Source: Cyanobacteria bacterium UBA8156
GTDB lineage: Bacteria > Cyanobacteriota > Cyanobacteriia > Pseudanabaenales > Pseudanabaenaceae
Reading direction: 5' to 3'
DNA: 23,648 nucleotides
Assembly: GCA_003456125.1 (NCBI GenBank)
Contig: DMPD01000112.1
Location: 1 to 23,648 of the forward strand
The position numbers and the translations under genes were made by a program. Position 1 is the stretch's first letter. Each line of letters starts with the position of its first letter. Shown piece after piece: positions 9,099-17,793 of the stretch. The notes under the pieces are model-generated. The model saw only the letters and a list, made by a program, of their open reading frames with translations, was not told where the DNA came from and did not search any database.

Positions 9099-9206
9099 TC
9101 TCCCCTCGCTTCACCCGCCAAAGGCTCTGGGGATTGCGTGTACACTGTATCTCTAACTACGTAGTCAGACCGGAAAGTGCTATCCGGCTGAAAAGGCGCT
9201 GGAGAA
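9099..9206 (+). promoter_or_regulatory. Leader of the hybrid kinase gene with three short inverted repeats
   Basis: The 108-bp gap holds a perfect 8-bp palindrome GTGTACAC (9138-9145), a perfect 10-bp palindrome ACTACGTAGT (9156-9165) and an inverted repeat CCGGA/TCCGG with an 8-nt loop (9170-9174 and 9183-9187). GGAG at 9201-9204 is the ribosome binding site, close to the ATG. The palindrome centres are 19 bp apart, so they could be operator half-sites. No convincing -35/-10 pair is seen, and read-through from the NACHT gene is also possible. Confidence 0.35.
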
Positions 9207-11702
9207 ATGAAGGGGGGAACCAAGCATCGCGTTTTGGGGAGAATCAGGGGGCATCGCCGACAACTAACCCGCCAAATTGCGGCCTTAACGGCACAGAAGC
9301 AAGTCCTTGAGGACGAAGTTCAGGCCCTTGCTGAAGGGATCGCTGTACCCCTGAGCATCTCTTTGCCGCGGGAGTTGGCGTTGTCCGATTGCCTGGCTTT
9401 GGCGATCGCCCAGAAGAAAGCATGGAGCGAGACCCTCAACGAAGTCAGTGCTACGCCCTCTTTGAAGCAGGTGATTCACTTGGCGGTGCGCGAGCTGCAG
9501 GAGGGATTGGCGTGCGATCGAGCCTTGGTGTTTGAGGGCGAAGCCGGCAAATTGGCCCTGAGCGCCGAGGTTGTTGCCCCAGGAATATCGTCTTTGGCTT
9601 TGCAGTCCGTAACCCATGACGGTTGGGATTTGCGGGTGGGTCAGGCGGTGCCGTTGTTGACCGGAGCAGCGGCCACTACTTTGCTGGGAGAGGCCGGCAT
9701 CCTAGAGCTGGTGGATGTGGTAGCCGATACCGGTGATCTCACCGCCGGAGCCGTGCGGGCCTGGGCGGAGGTACGGGTACACCTGCCTACATCCTACTGG
9801 ATTAGCCTGGTGGTGCAGCAGCTCACGGCCGCCCGGCCATGGTCGGTGAGCGATCTGCGCTTTTTGTTGCAGGTGGGACTGCAGGTGGGCCTCGCCCTCC
9901 AGCGAGCATCCTGGCTGGAGCGGGCTCGGCAGCGGACGCAAACGGCCCAAACCACCCTCATGGCGGAATGGCAAAAGCAATTGGAACGGGTGGCGGCCGA
10001 AGCGGGCCGCGAACAAGCGAACGCCCACGTCTTGGATCGCATCCGTCGTTCTTTGAGCTTGGCGGAAATTTTTCAGACCACCGCCACCGAAGCCCGGGCG
10101 ATTCTGGGGTGCGATCGGGTAGCGATGTTTCAGTTTCTGCCCGAAAGCAACTACGCGGAAGGGGCGATCGTATCCGAAGCGGTGGTTGCACCGTACCGTT
10201 CCGCTTTGCATCAACCCGTGATCGACCATTGCTTTGCCGATCGCCGCTTAGACGATTACTTGCACGGTCGCATCTGGAGTGTGGCGGACATTGAAGCGGT
10301 GCCCATGGCAGACTGCTATCGCGCCATTCTGCAACAATTTGAAGTGCGGGCGAATTTGGTGGTGCCCTTGCTCAACGGCACCAAGTTGTGGGGTTTGTTT
10401 TGTGCCCACCAATGCGGTGCGGCCCGCACCTGGGAAACCACCGATATTGATTTTGTCCGGCGATTGGCCGATCAATTGAGTGTGGCGCTACAGCAGGCGA
10501 CGTTGCTGGAAAAAGCCGAAGCCGCACGGATGGTTGCCGATCGGGCCAATCGCACCAAGAGTGAGTTTTTGGCCAGCATGAGCCACGAGCTGCGCACGCC
10601 CCTGAACGCCATTTTGGGATTGAGTCAGTTGCTTAAAGCCGAAGCCAACCTCACGGATCGACAGCGGGAATGGCTCATGACCATCCACCAGAGCGGTGAG
10701 CATCTGTTGTCTTTGATCAGCGATGTTTTGGAGATGTCCAAAATCGAAGCCGGGAAAATTCATATTGAAGAAACGTGTTTTGAATTGTCCAGTGCGCTAG
10801 AAGAGTTGTTGGATTTGATGGCCGTCAAAACCCTGAGCAAGAACGTCACCCTCAGCTACCAACCGGCCCCCAACTTGCCGCGCTTTGTCCAAACCGATCG
10901 CAAGAAGCTCAGTCAAATCTTGTTGAACTTGTTGAGCAATGCCATCAAGTTTACGGAACAGGGAAAAGTGACGTTGCGGGTGCAACAAGAAACGACTTCT
11001 GGGCAAACCGATTGTTGGTTGGCTTTTACGGTCGAAGATACCGGTATTGGCATTCCCGCCGAAAATCTGGACATCATCTTCCAGCCCTTCGAGCGGGGGG
11101 GGCCACTGGTTCAAAAATATGAAGGTACGGGTTTGGGGCTAGCGATTGTCCGCCGGTTTGTGGAGTTGATGGATGGTCAACTAACGGTGCAAAGTCAGCC
11201 TGGTCGAGGTACTACCTTTGGTTTTCGGATTCGGGTGAAAACCCCCAGTCGCCTGCCGGATCCCGGTTCGTCCTCACTGCTGGCCCTCACCAAACCGGAC
11301 TCCCCACCCCAGCCTTGGGTACGGGTGTTGGTGGTGGAAGACAACGGCACCAATCGCGAAGTGTTGCAGTCGATGTTGACTACGTTGGGCTATCGCTGTG
11401 ATGTGGTGGCCAGTGGCCAAGCCGCTTTGCAGCAACTGGCGACCCAATCCTACGAAATGGTGTTGATGGATGTGCAAATGCCGGAAATGGACGGCTTGCA
11501 GACAACACGGCACATCTATGAGACGCTGCCCGTGGAGCGGCAACCGCTCGTGATTGCGGTGACGGCGGGGGTGCTGCCGGCGGAACAACACAAATGCTTG
11601 GCCGTGGGGATGTGCGATTTTTTGCCGAAACCGGTGCGGATGGAAGAACTCCAGTCCATGCTCGCCCGCTGGACCCCCGGTGCGCCGGTGAGCGATCCGT
11701 GA
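9207..11702 (+). CDS. Soluble hybrid histidine kinase: coiled coil, GAF, phytochrome-like GAF, HisKA, HATPase, receiver
   Basis: The protein has 831 residues and no membrane segment or signal peptide, so it is cytosolic. An N-terminal coiled coil (about 15-45) is followed by a degenerate GAF-like domain (about 80-235) without a bilin cysteine. A second, phytochrome-type GAF (about 285-435) carries DHCF with Cys342, DCYRA with Cys370, then [12 protein letters not shown] and the typical [10 protein letters not shown]. The kinase core has H460 in SHELRTPLN, an N box with N578, a G1 box with D611 (DTGIGIP) and a G2 box GTGLGL. A receiver domain follows with phospho-acceptor D755 ([11 protein letters not shown]), a conserved Thr (AVTAG) and Lys (LPKPV). 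The protein should autophosphorylate and pass phosphate to its own receiver. No HPt domain is present, so a separate HPt protein would be needed for a relay. The two cysteines make it a candidate cyanobacteriochrome sensor; otherwise it is a ligand-binding GAF kinase of unknown input. Confidence 0.92.
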   Translation: MKGGTKHRVLGRIRGHRRQLTRQIAALTAQKQVLEDEVQALAEGIAVPLSISLPRELALSDCLALAIAQKKAWSETLNEVSATPSLKQVIHLAVRELQEGLACDRALVFEGEAGKLALSAEVVAPGISSLALQSVTHDGWDLRVGQAVPLLTGAAATTLLGEAGILELVDVVADTGDLTAGAVRAWAEVRVHLPTSYWISLVVQQLTAARPWSVSDLRFLLQVGLQVGLALQRASWLERARQRTQTAQTTLMAEWQKQLERVAAEAGREQANAHVLDRIRRSLSLAEIFQTTATEARAILGCDRVAMFQFLPESNYAEGAIVSEAVVAPYRSALHQPVIDHCFADRRLDDYLHGRIWSVADIEAVPMADCYRAILQQFEVRANLVVPLLNGTKLWGLFCAHQCGAARTWETTDIDFVRRLADQLSVALQQATLLEKAEAARMVADRANRTKSEFLASMSHELRTPLNAILGLSQLLKAEANLTDRQREWLMTIHQSGEHLLSLISDVLEMSKIEAGKIHIEETCFELSSALEELLDLMAVKTLSKNVTLSYQPAPNLPRFVQTDRKKLSQILLNLLSNAIKFTEQGKVTLRVQQETTSGQTDCWLAFTVEDTGIGIPAENLDIIFQPFERGGPLVQKYEGTGLGLAIVRRFVELMDGQLTVQSQPGRGTTFGFRIRVKTPSRLPDPGSSSLLALTKPDSPPQPWVRVLVVEDNGTNREVLQSMLTTLGYRCDVVASGQAALQQLATQSYEMVLMDVQMPEMDGLQTTRHIYETLPVERQPLVIAVTAGVLPAEQHKCLAVGMCDFLPKPVRMEELQSMLARWTPGAPVSDP

Positions 11703-11878
11703 GGTTTTTGGCTGCACCTAGTTCGCCTTCACCTCCTCTCCTTCTTGGCGACGTTCTTCCGGGCAAAGCTGTAGTCGGCTTGAAAACCGGAGCGATAGAA
11801 TAGAAGAGACGGGTAAACATAGGTAAACAAACGTTGCGTTTTTTGCCGCCTCCCTCCGCCCATTATTTTGAAACAGGC
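11703..11878 (+). promoter_or_regulatory. Upstream region of map with a 10-bp-period direct repeat
   Basis: This 176-bp gap has no convincing gene. A -10-like TAGAAT lies at 11796-11801 without a good -35. GGTAAACA occurs twice, at 11812-11819 and 11822-11829, exactly one helical turn apart and just downstream of the possible -10, where a bound regulator could block transcription. The open frame of map extends back to 11834, but homologues start at the later ATG. Confidence 0.35.
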
Positions 11879-12745
11879 ATGAATATTCTTGGTGCTTTGC
11901 GTCCGACGACCGGCTCACTCCAGCGGGAGACCGCCAAACCCACGTCCCCCAAATCCGCCAAGGAGGGCCCCCGCCCCGCCAAAGGGATTGAGATCAAGTC
12001 CTTGCGGGAGTTGGATATCATGCGGGAATCGGGCCGCATCGTGGCTACGGTGCTGAAGGAGTTGGCGGCGACCATTCAGCCGGGCATGACCACGATGGAT
12101 TTGGATGCTTTGGCGGAAAAGCGCATTCGGGAAATGGGGGCGGTACCCAGTTTCAAGGGCTATTGCAACTACCCCGCCAGCATCTGCATCAGCATCAACG
12201 ATGAGGTGGTGCACGGTATTCCTAGTGCCAAACGGGTGATTCGTCCCGGCGACCTGGTGAAGATCGATACCGGTGCTTTTCAAAATGGTTTCCACGGGGA
12301 TTCTTGCATTACGGTGATGGTGCCGCCGGTGAACGATCGCGCGGCCCGGTTGATGCAGGTGGCGGAGCAGGCCCTGTACGCGGGCATTGCCAAGGTGAAG
12401 GCGGGCAACTGTTTGCTGGATATTGCCGGGGCGATCGAAGATTGCGTCAAGGCGGCGGGTTATACCGTGGTCGAAGATTTCACGGGCCACGGTGTGGGCC
12501 GCAATTTGCACGAAGAGCCGTCGGTGTTTAACTTTCGGACGCGGCAGATGCCCAACGTGCGCCTGCGGGCGGGCATGACGTTGGCGATCGAACCGATTGT
12601 CAACGAGGGCAAAAAAGCGGTGCGGATCCTTGCGGACAAGTGGACGGCGGTAACGGTCGATCGCAAACTCTCGGCGCAGTTTGAGCACACCGTGTTGGTG
12701 ACGGAAGACGGCTACGAAATTTTCACCGATCGCAGCAAGGTATAG
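11879..12745 (+). CDS. map: Type I methionine aminopeptidase
   Basis: The enzyme removes the initiator Met from new proteins and uses two metal ions. The 288-residue product starts at ATG 11879 (MNILG, preceded by AACAGG). An upstream in-frame codon at 11834 would add 15 residues that do not look conserved. All five metal ligands are present with family spacing: D130, D141, H204, E238 and E269. The substrate-binding His112 lies in VVHGIPS. Residues 1-35 are a Lys/Pro-rich extension before the catalytic fold, longer than in the compact E. coli enzyme. The SDR gene follows after 10 bp, so the two are probably co-transcribed. The family is essential in most bacteria, though cyanobacteria often carry more than one copy. 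Confidence 0.95.
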   Translation: MNILGALRPTTGSLQRETAKPTSPKSAKEGPRPAKGIEIKSLRELDIMRESGRIVATVLKELAATIQPGMTTMDLDALAEKRIREMGAVPSFKGYCNYPASICISINDEVVHGIPSAKRVIRPGDLVKIDTGAFQNGFHGDSCITVMVPPVNDRAARLMQVAEQALYAGIAKVKAGNCLLDIAGAIEDCVKAAGYTVVEDFTGHGVGRNLHEEPSVFNFRTRQMPNVRLRAGMTLAIEPIVNEGKKAVRILADKWTAVTVDRKLSAQFEHTVLVTEDGYEIFTDRSKV

Positions 12746-12755
12746 GGATACAGGA

Positions 12756-13415
12756 ATGACAGTATTGGTGGTAGGGGGTACGGGGCGCACCGGTCGGCGC
12801 ATTGTGGCGGAGTTGCAGCGGCGGGGCATTTCCCAGCGGGTCTTGGTGCGGGAAGAAGCCTTGGCCCGGCAGGTATTGCCGGCGGGGGTGGCCGTGCAGG
12901 TAGCCGATGTGACTCGACCGGAAACCCTGGGGTCGGTGTTGGCGGGGTGCGATCGCCTGATCGTGGCGACGGGGGCCAACCCCGCCAAAGACGGCTTGTT
13001 TGGGCCGCTGCGCATTGATTTTGAGGGCATCCGCAGTCTGCTGACGGCGATCCAAACCGGCCACCATCCGGTGCAGCACATCGTTTTGGTGTCGTCGCTG
13101 TGTGTATCCCGGTTTTTTCACCCCTTGAATTTGTTTGGGTTGGTGCTGTACTGGAAGCGGCGGGGGGAACGGTTGTTGGAGGCTAGCGGCATTCCCTACA
13201 CGATCGTGCGGCCGGGGGGCCTCAAGGAAGGGGGGAGCGGTCGTCCGGTGCTGCAAAACGCCGACACCCTGTTTGAGGGGTCGATCCCACGGGATTTGGT
13301 GGCGCGGCTGTGTGTGGATGCCTTGGCGGAACCCCGGGCGCAAAACCGGATTCTGGAGGCGATCGCCGATCCCAATTTGCCGGACGATGTGCCCTTTGCG
13401 GAGTTGTTGCCCTAG
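12756..13415 (+). CDS. Atypical SDR / NAD(P)-binding protein (NmrA-like)
   Basis: The product is 219 residues with a single Rossmann fold. The dinucleotide-binding loop GGTGRTG is at residues 7-13, the next strand carries Arg (RVLVRE, about 28-33) where NADP-type enzymes often have one, and VRPGGL sits at 151-156. The classic YxxxK catalytic pair is not present in standard spacing (Y132-W-K134), so it belongs to the atypical SDR group that often acts in binding, assembly or sensing rather than ordinary dehydrogenation. Related cyanobacterial and plant proteins are named Ycf39-like or SDR_a5. An AGGA RBS directly precedes the ATG. It lies 10 bp after map and converges on the Uma2 gene with a 4-bp gap. 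Substrate unknown. Confidence 0.85.
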   Translation: MTVLVVGGTGRTGRRIVAELQRRGISQRVLVREEALARQVLPAGVAVQVADVTRPETLGSVLAGCDRLIVATGANPAKDGLFGPLRIDFEGIRSLLTAIQTGHHPVQHIVLVSSLCVSRFFHPLNLFGLVLYWKRRGERLLEASGIPYTIVRPGGLKEGGSGRPVLQNADTLFEGSIPRDLVARLCVDALAEPRAQNRILEAIADPNLPDDVPFAELLP

Positions 13416-13419
13416 CCCC

Positions 13420-14004
13420 TCACAGGTCCACGGCTTCGTACAGTTCGGCTAGGGCCAAAGATATACCCAGGGATGGGAGGGTCAAAACCTCTTGGCGGTC
13501 GCTGTACTCGGCAAACAGCCAAGTTTGCCGGTCTTGTTTGCGGTAGTGCTCCACCCGAATGGTGTCCTGGGCAACCAAGAGATATTCTTGGAGGGTAGGG
13601 AGCGTGCGGTAGGCGCGAAACTTATCGGTGCGATCGTAGGATTCGGTGGACTCCGACAGCACTTCGGCAATCCAAATGGGATTCATCACCGTATCTCGGC
13701 GCCCCGGCTGGAGTTCCGGGGGACGGGGAGTCACCATCACATCGGGGTAGGTGTACCGGTTGACCGCCGGAATCCAAAGGCGTTGATCCGTGATAAAAAT
13801 GCTGTAGGGCTGGTGCCGCAGACCGGCAGTTAGCAAAAACACCAGCATGCGGGCAATTTCGTTGTGGGCAGGGGTGCCGCCGGGCATCTCGATCGTCTCT
13901 CCGCTGCGGTATTCGTGGCGGATGTCGGCTTGCTCTTCCGCCGCCAAATACTCCTCGGGGCTGTATTTTACGAGTGTTGGTACAGTTTGGCTGGGATTTC
14001 CCAT
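13420..14004 (-). CDS. Uma2-family (DUF820) restriction-endonuclease-fold protein
   Basis: The product is 194 residues from ATG 14004. The SD AGGTGG overlaps the stop of the J-domain gene, which fits translation as the last gene of the minus-strand string. Conserved Uma2 features are visible: HEYRSGE (about 30-36), YPDV with D88, the I-AEVLSEST strand with E114, K128 and LQEYLLV (about 138-144). D88 and E114 form the PD-(D/E)XK-like site, so nuclease activity is possible. The family is greatly expanded in cyanobacteria, and its biological role is largely unknown. Members are often associated with mobile or redundant gene sets, but nothing here marks transfer. Confidence 0.93.
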   Translation of the reverse strand: MGNPSQTVPTLVKYSPEEYLAAEEQADIRHEYRSGETIEMPGGTPAHNEIARMLVFLLTAGLRHQPYSIFITDQRLWIPAVNRYTYPDVMVTPRPPELQPGRRDTVMNPIWIAEVLSESTESYDRTDKFRAYRTLPTLQEYLLVAQDTIRVEHYRKQDRQTWLFAEYSDRQEVLTLPSLGISLALAELYEAVDL

Positions 14005-14012
14005 TGACCCAC

Positions 14013-14870
14013 CTAAAACAAACCGAACAAGCCTTTCTTTTTGGGAGGGGGCGCGGTCTTGCTGGCGGGGGCCGCCCCCGGTTTGGGGTTGGTGTACTGG
14101 AGGGCGATGGGGTCTTTGGGATTGAGGCGCAGCGCCTTTTGGAAGTTGCTCTTGGCCATGACTTCCGCTTTTTGCTGGCTGTAGACTACCCCCATCAACG
14201 CATAGACCGTGCTCAATTTGGGGTCTTGCTTTTCCGCCAGCTTGAGTTCGGCCAGGGCTTCGGTCAGCTTCTTTTTGCCAATCAGGGCTTCGGCGGCGGC
14301 AATGTGGCGGGCGGCCTTAGATTCGCTGGGCGGCGCTTCTTGGACGACGGTCGGCTCTTCAATCGGCCGGGCCGGCTGCACCAAGGTTTTTTGCACAAAC
14401 AGAAATACGAGGTTTAACTCACTGAGTTGTTCGGTGTAGTCGATCACCTGTTCTAGGGATTGATACTGCTTCGCCGCCAACTGTTGGGCAAAGTCGTTGT
14501 AGGTAATCTCGTGGGGGAGTTTCAACAACTTCTGGGCGAACTCGCTGGTGACGTTGGGGGGATTTCCTTTTTGTTTGAAGTCTTCGGCAAAATAGCGGAG
14601 GGTGGCAAAATACTCGCTGCGATCGCGATCGCTGTTGAGTTTTTGGTAGGCGGGCCCCACCATTCGGGCAAAATACCTCTCGGCCCAGGTTTTTTCTGCA
14701 GGGGAGCGGGCGAATACATCGGGGTGCAACATTTTCGCCAGTTGCAGAAATTTGCGGCGAATTTCTTGGGGTTCGGCGGTGAGGGGCAAGCCCAAAATGG
14801 CGTAATGGTCGTCCAGTTTGTGTTGGGCTAAGCCGCGCTGCAGTTTGAAAACGGCTTTCGGGTTTACCAC
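14013..14870 (-). CDS. J-domain and TPR protein (DnaJ-like co-chaperone)
   Basis: No ATG is available at the 5' end. The GTG at 14870 is preferred because GGAGG sits 8 nt ahead of it; a GTG at 14879 would add three residues. From 14870 the product is 285 residues. The J domain spans about 17-80, with DDHYAILGLPL and the HPD tripeptide (49-51), so it should be able to stimulate an Hsp70/DnaK ATPase. The middle part is helical and of no recognised family. At least one TPR pair lies around 195-250 (LAELKLAEKQDPKLSTVYAL and following), and the end is basic and Pro-rich (KKKGLFGLF). The start overlaps the end of the solute-binding-protein gene, suggesting coupled translation. Client proteins are unknown. 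Confidence 0.85.
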   Translation of the reverse strand: MVNPKAVFKLQRGLAQHKLDDHYAILGLPLTAEPQEIRRKFLQLAKMLHPDVFARSPAEKTWAERYFARMVGPAYQKLNSDRDRSEYFATLRYFAEDFKQKGNPPNVTSEFAQKLLKLPHEITYNDFAQQLAAKQYQSLEQVIDYTEQLSELNLVFLFVQKTLVQPARPIEEPTVVQEAPPSESKAARHIAAAEALIGKKKLTEALAELKLAEKQDPKLSTVYALMGVVYSQQKAEVMAKSNFQKALRLNPKDPIALQYTNPKPGAAPASKTAPPPKKKGLFGLF

Positions 14871-15640
14871 AGCTTCCACCTCCGAAGAATTGCTTCCAGT
14901 TTACCCTCTTCCCGCAAACGCACGATCGCGTTGCTAACCGCTTGCCGCAAGCTGTCATCGTCTTTGTGGGTGAGGCCCACCAAGTCTACCGGCAACAGGG
15001 GTTGACCCACCACGGTCAGTTGGCGATCGCGACCGCTGTGCCAAACGGCCAAAGGCTCATCCAAGAGCAGGGCATCCAGCTGGCGGTTGCGCAGTTGGGT
15101 CAGGAGCCGATTCAGGTCGACATTGGCAAACAGGCGCAGGGCGTTGCCCCGGTTTTGGTTGTAGGTTTCGGCCAGGGCAGCGCCGCCGCTTTTGGGGATC
15201 AAGCCCACCCGCTTGCCGGTGAGATCGGGCAGCCCCCGCACGCTGGCGGCGAGATCGCTGCGGGTGAGCAGCCGTTGGGTGCTGCGGTAGTAGGGCACGG
15301 TTTCGCCGAAGGTATCGCCCAGGGCCCCCCGTTCTCGATTGTTGATCACCACATCCACTTCCCGCCGGAGCAGGCGATCGCCGTGGAGGGCCCAAGGGGC
15401 GTTGACGGGACGGGCTTCTACTTGCAATTTGCCGGCAATTTCTTGGGCCAGTTCCCACTCGAAGCCGTCGTAGTAACGGGTCTGGGGATTCCAAAAGACG
15501 TAGGGAGGTCCCAACGAAGCATCGAAGCCAATGCGCAAGGCACCCCGTCGTCGCACCAAGGCCAAACTGCCATCGGCCTGGACGGGCCCTGCGGCGGCCA
15601 TCCCCCCCAACAGACCCAAGATGAATAAGCGTCGTCTCAT
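14864..15640 (-). CDS. Family-3 extracellular solute-binding protein (amino-acid type), exported
   Basis: The product is 258 residues from ATG 15640. Its ATG overlaps the stop of recJ (ATGA), with GGAGG 10 nt upstream. A signal peptide is clear: MRRR, a hydrophobic stretch and a type I cleavage site near VQA-D (about 22-23). The mature part follows the PBP family-3 plan: RGALRIGFD at the start, a Y-D-GFEWELAQEIA segment, NNRERGALGDTFGETVPYY, LTGKRVGLIPKSGG, DALLLDEP and a final helix ending at RRWKLW. Such proteins capture amino acids or similar solutes in the periplasm for an ABC importer, but no permease or ATPase is nearby, so the partner is elsewhere or the protein has a sensing role. Ligand unknown. 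Confidence 0.88.
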   Translation of the reverse strand: MRRRLFILGLLGGMAAAGPVQADGSLALVRRRGALRIGFDASLGPPYVFWNPQTRYYDGFEWELAQEIAGKLQVEARPVNAPWALHGDRLLRREVDVVINNRERGALGDTFGETVPYYRSTQRLLTRSDLAASVRGLPDLTGKRVGLIPKSGGAALAETYNQNRGNALRLFANVDLNRLLTQLRNRQLDALLLDEPLAVWHSGRDRQLTVVGQPLLPVDLVGLTHKDDDSLRQAVSNAIVRLREEGKLEAILRRWKLW

Positions 15641-17793
15641 GGAACCGCTGCCTCCAACTGCTGGGCAAAATACCGCTGCCGAAACCGGCGCTCGTTGACG
15701 GCGGCTATCCACAACGAGGCCTCTTTGGGATCCCCCTGACGTTCGATCTGCCAATGGGTTTCCGTGGCCAAAATCTGCCACCCTTGGGCCGTCAGACATT
15801 GCCGGGCGATCGCCCCGATGCGTTCGTCGATGTCCAAATCCTGTTGTAGCAGGGCCAGGGAAATGGAGGTGTCGGGTACCAACTGTGCGACCAATTGGGC
15901 CCACAGGCGATCGCCGTCGGGGTGGGGCGGCCTGTACATCAAGGCCACCGGCTGGCAGCGGGCGGTCTGCAACCACTGCGCCAGTTCCTGCTGGGAGGCC
16001 GGCGGGCGATCGCACCGGAGGGCATGGGGGGGCACTTCATCGCGGCTAGTGAGGAGTTGGAGCGGGGCCGTGGTCACCACCACCGGCGGCGATTCCGTAC
16101 TGGGTCGTACCGCCACCAACCGCACTTCATACCGTTCTTGGTAGGGATTGTCCACCAACTCCACCGCCGCATCACACCGGTCGGGGGGCAATTCCTGGGC
16201 TTCGTGACCCCACCAAATACCGGGAATGGAGCCGCCATCATCCACCAACACAAACTGGGTGCGCCGATAACGCAGTTTTTCGCCGCGGGCACCGGTATGC
16301 CGATCGTCCGTCACCGCCTCAAAGCGGCACCGGGGCACCAAAAAATAGGGGGGGGGATTCCCCATGCCAAAGGGTTCCAGTTGTTTGATTTCCCGGAAGG
16401 TCTGTTGGTTGAGCTGGGCCACCGAAACCGTGGCATCCAACGATAGGGTAGGGGCAGACGGCCGCCACCCCTGCTGGGACAATTGCTGCTCGATCGCCTC
16501 CTGCAGCAAGGGAATGTTTTGACTCAGACAAGACAGTCCCCCGGCTTGGGGATGGCCGCCAAACCCCAACAACAGTCGCCCTTGGCCCTGCAACAGTTGG
16601 TACAAATCGAGGCCGCGGGGGGCCCGGGCACTGCCGCGCGCCATGTCTCCGGTCACGTTCAACAAAAACACCGGCCGGTTGTAGTCCTGCACCAAGCGGC
16701 CGGCCACCAGCCCCAAGATGCCGGCGGGCCAGGCCCCATCCGCCAAGACGATCGCCCCAGCGGTGGATAAATCAACCGCCGCCAACCGTTGCTCCACTTC
16801 TTTTTGCACCCGCTGCACCAACTCCTTGCGGCGATCGTTGGCCTGCTCCACCCGGTCGGCCAATTTTTGGCACTGACTTGCATCCGTACCCGTCAGCAGC
16901 TCCACCATGGGCCAGGCATCCCCCCAAATCCGACTGGCGGCGTTCAACCGGGGCCCCAACCCAAAGCCGATGTCCGTGGCCCGATCGCCCGCCCGCTTGC
17001 ACCGATCTAACAACAACTTCACACCGGGACGCTGCTTGGCCTTGAGGACTTCGATCCCCCGCTGCGCCAAATACCGGCAGTCCCCCCGCAATTCCACCAA
17101 ATCCGCTACCAAGCCAATGGCCACCAAATCCAACAAAGGCGCCAACGACGGCGGATTGGGCACGGCTTCGTAGAAAGCCTCCAGCAATTTGTAGGCCACC
17201 GCCACCCCCGACAGCGTGGCCAGGGGATGCGCCGGCGGCAACGTCCGGGGATTCAACAAAGCCGTCACCGGCGGCCGCTCCGGCGGCAACACATGGTGAT
17301 CGGTCACGATCGCGTCGATGCCCCAATCCCGCAACAACGTCAATTCGGCGAGGCTGGTGCTACCGGTGTCGCAGGTCACGATCAGGGCACAATGGCGCAG
17401 GGTTTCCAGCCCCGCCCGCGACAGACCGTGGGATTCCGTCAAACGGTTGGGGATGTAGGCAAACAGTTTTTCGCCCTGGGGAAAGAACGGAGCCAACCCC
17501 TCCCACAACACCGCCGTGGCCGTGATCCCGTCGGCATCAAAATCCCCCCAAATCGCGATCGCCTCCTGGGTTTCCCAGGCTCGCACCAATCGGGCCACCG
17601 CTTGCTCCACTTCGGTCGCCCCCAAAGCCGTGGTGGGGGTGGGTTGCCAAGCCCGCCAATCCAAGAAGCTTTCGACCGCCGCCGGTTCCCGCCAACCCCG
17701 CTGCCACAACAACCGCCCGGCGATCGCCCCCGCCCGCTGCTCCAGCCACGGAGGAATCTCCTCTGCCGCCTGCAATTGCCAAATGGGTTCCAT
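15637..17793 (-). CDS. recJ: Single-stranded-DNA-specific 5'-3' exonuclease RecJ
   Basis: RecJ degrades single-stranded DNA 5' to 3' in RecF-type recombination, mismatch repair and base-excision repair. The 718-residue product shows the DHH core: GDFDADG (83-89), CDTG (141-144), TDHH (164-167) and DLVAIGLVADLVEL (about 222-235). DHHA1 has the GFGGHPQAGG signature around 410, and an OB-fold follows. The remaining 150 or so residues extend beyond the 577-residue E. coli enzyme, and I do not recognise a domain there. ATG 17793 comes directly after the stop of the HAD gene with no gap and no clear SD, so it is probably translated by coupling. A HIP1 site at 17799-17806 lies at this junction. Confidence 0.96.
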   Translation of the reverse strand: MEPIWQLQAAEEIPPWLEQRAGAIAGRLLWQRGWREPAAVESFLDWRAWQPTPTTALGATEVEQAVARLVRAWETQEAIAIWGDFDADGITATAVLWEGLAPFFPQGEKLFAYIPNRLTESHGLSRAGLETLRHCALIVTCDTGSTSLAELTLLRDWGIDAIVTDHHVLPPERPPVTALLNPRTLPPAHPLATLSGVAVAYKLLEAFYEAVPNPPSLAPLLDLVAIGLVADLVELRGDCRYLAQRGIEVLKAKQRPGVKLLLDRCKRAGDRATDIGFGLGPRLNAASRIWGDAWPMVELLTGTDASQCQKLADRVEQANDRRKELVQRVQKEVEQRLAAVDLSTAGAIVLADGAWPAGILGLVAGRLVQDYNRPVFLLNVTGDMARGSARAPRGLDLYQLLQGQGRLLLGFGGHPQAGGLSCLSQNIPLLQEAIEQQLSQQGWRPSAPTLSLDATVSVAQLNQQTFREIKQLEPFGMGNPPPYFLVPRCRFEAVTDDRHTGARGEKLRYRRTQFVLVDDGGSIPGIWWGHEAQELPPDRCDAAVELVDNPYQERYEVRLVAVRPSTESPPVVVTTAPLQLLTSRDEVPPHALRCDRPPASQQELAQWLQTARCQPVALMYRPPHPDGDRLWAQLVAQLVPDTSISLALLQQDLDIDERIGAIARQCLTAQGWQILATETHWQIERQGDPKEASLWIAAVNERRFRQRYFAQQLEAAVP

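Noticed and set aside
11780..11801. TTGAAA and TAGAAT as a promoter for map
   Set aside because: The spacer is only 10 nt, too short for a sigma-70-type promoter.
11915..13081. 388-codon minus-strand frame
   Set aside because: Antisense to map and the SDR gene, Arg/His/Pro-rich, no domain.
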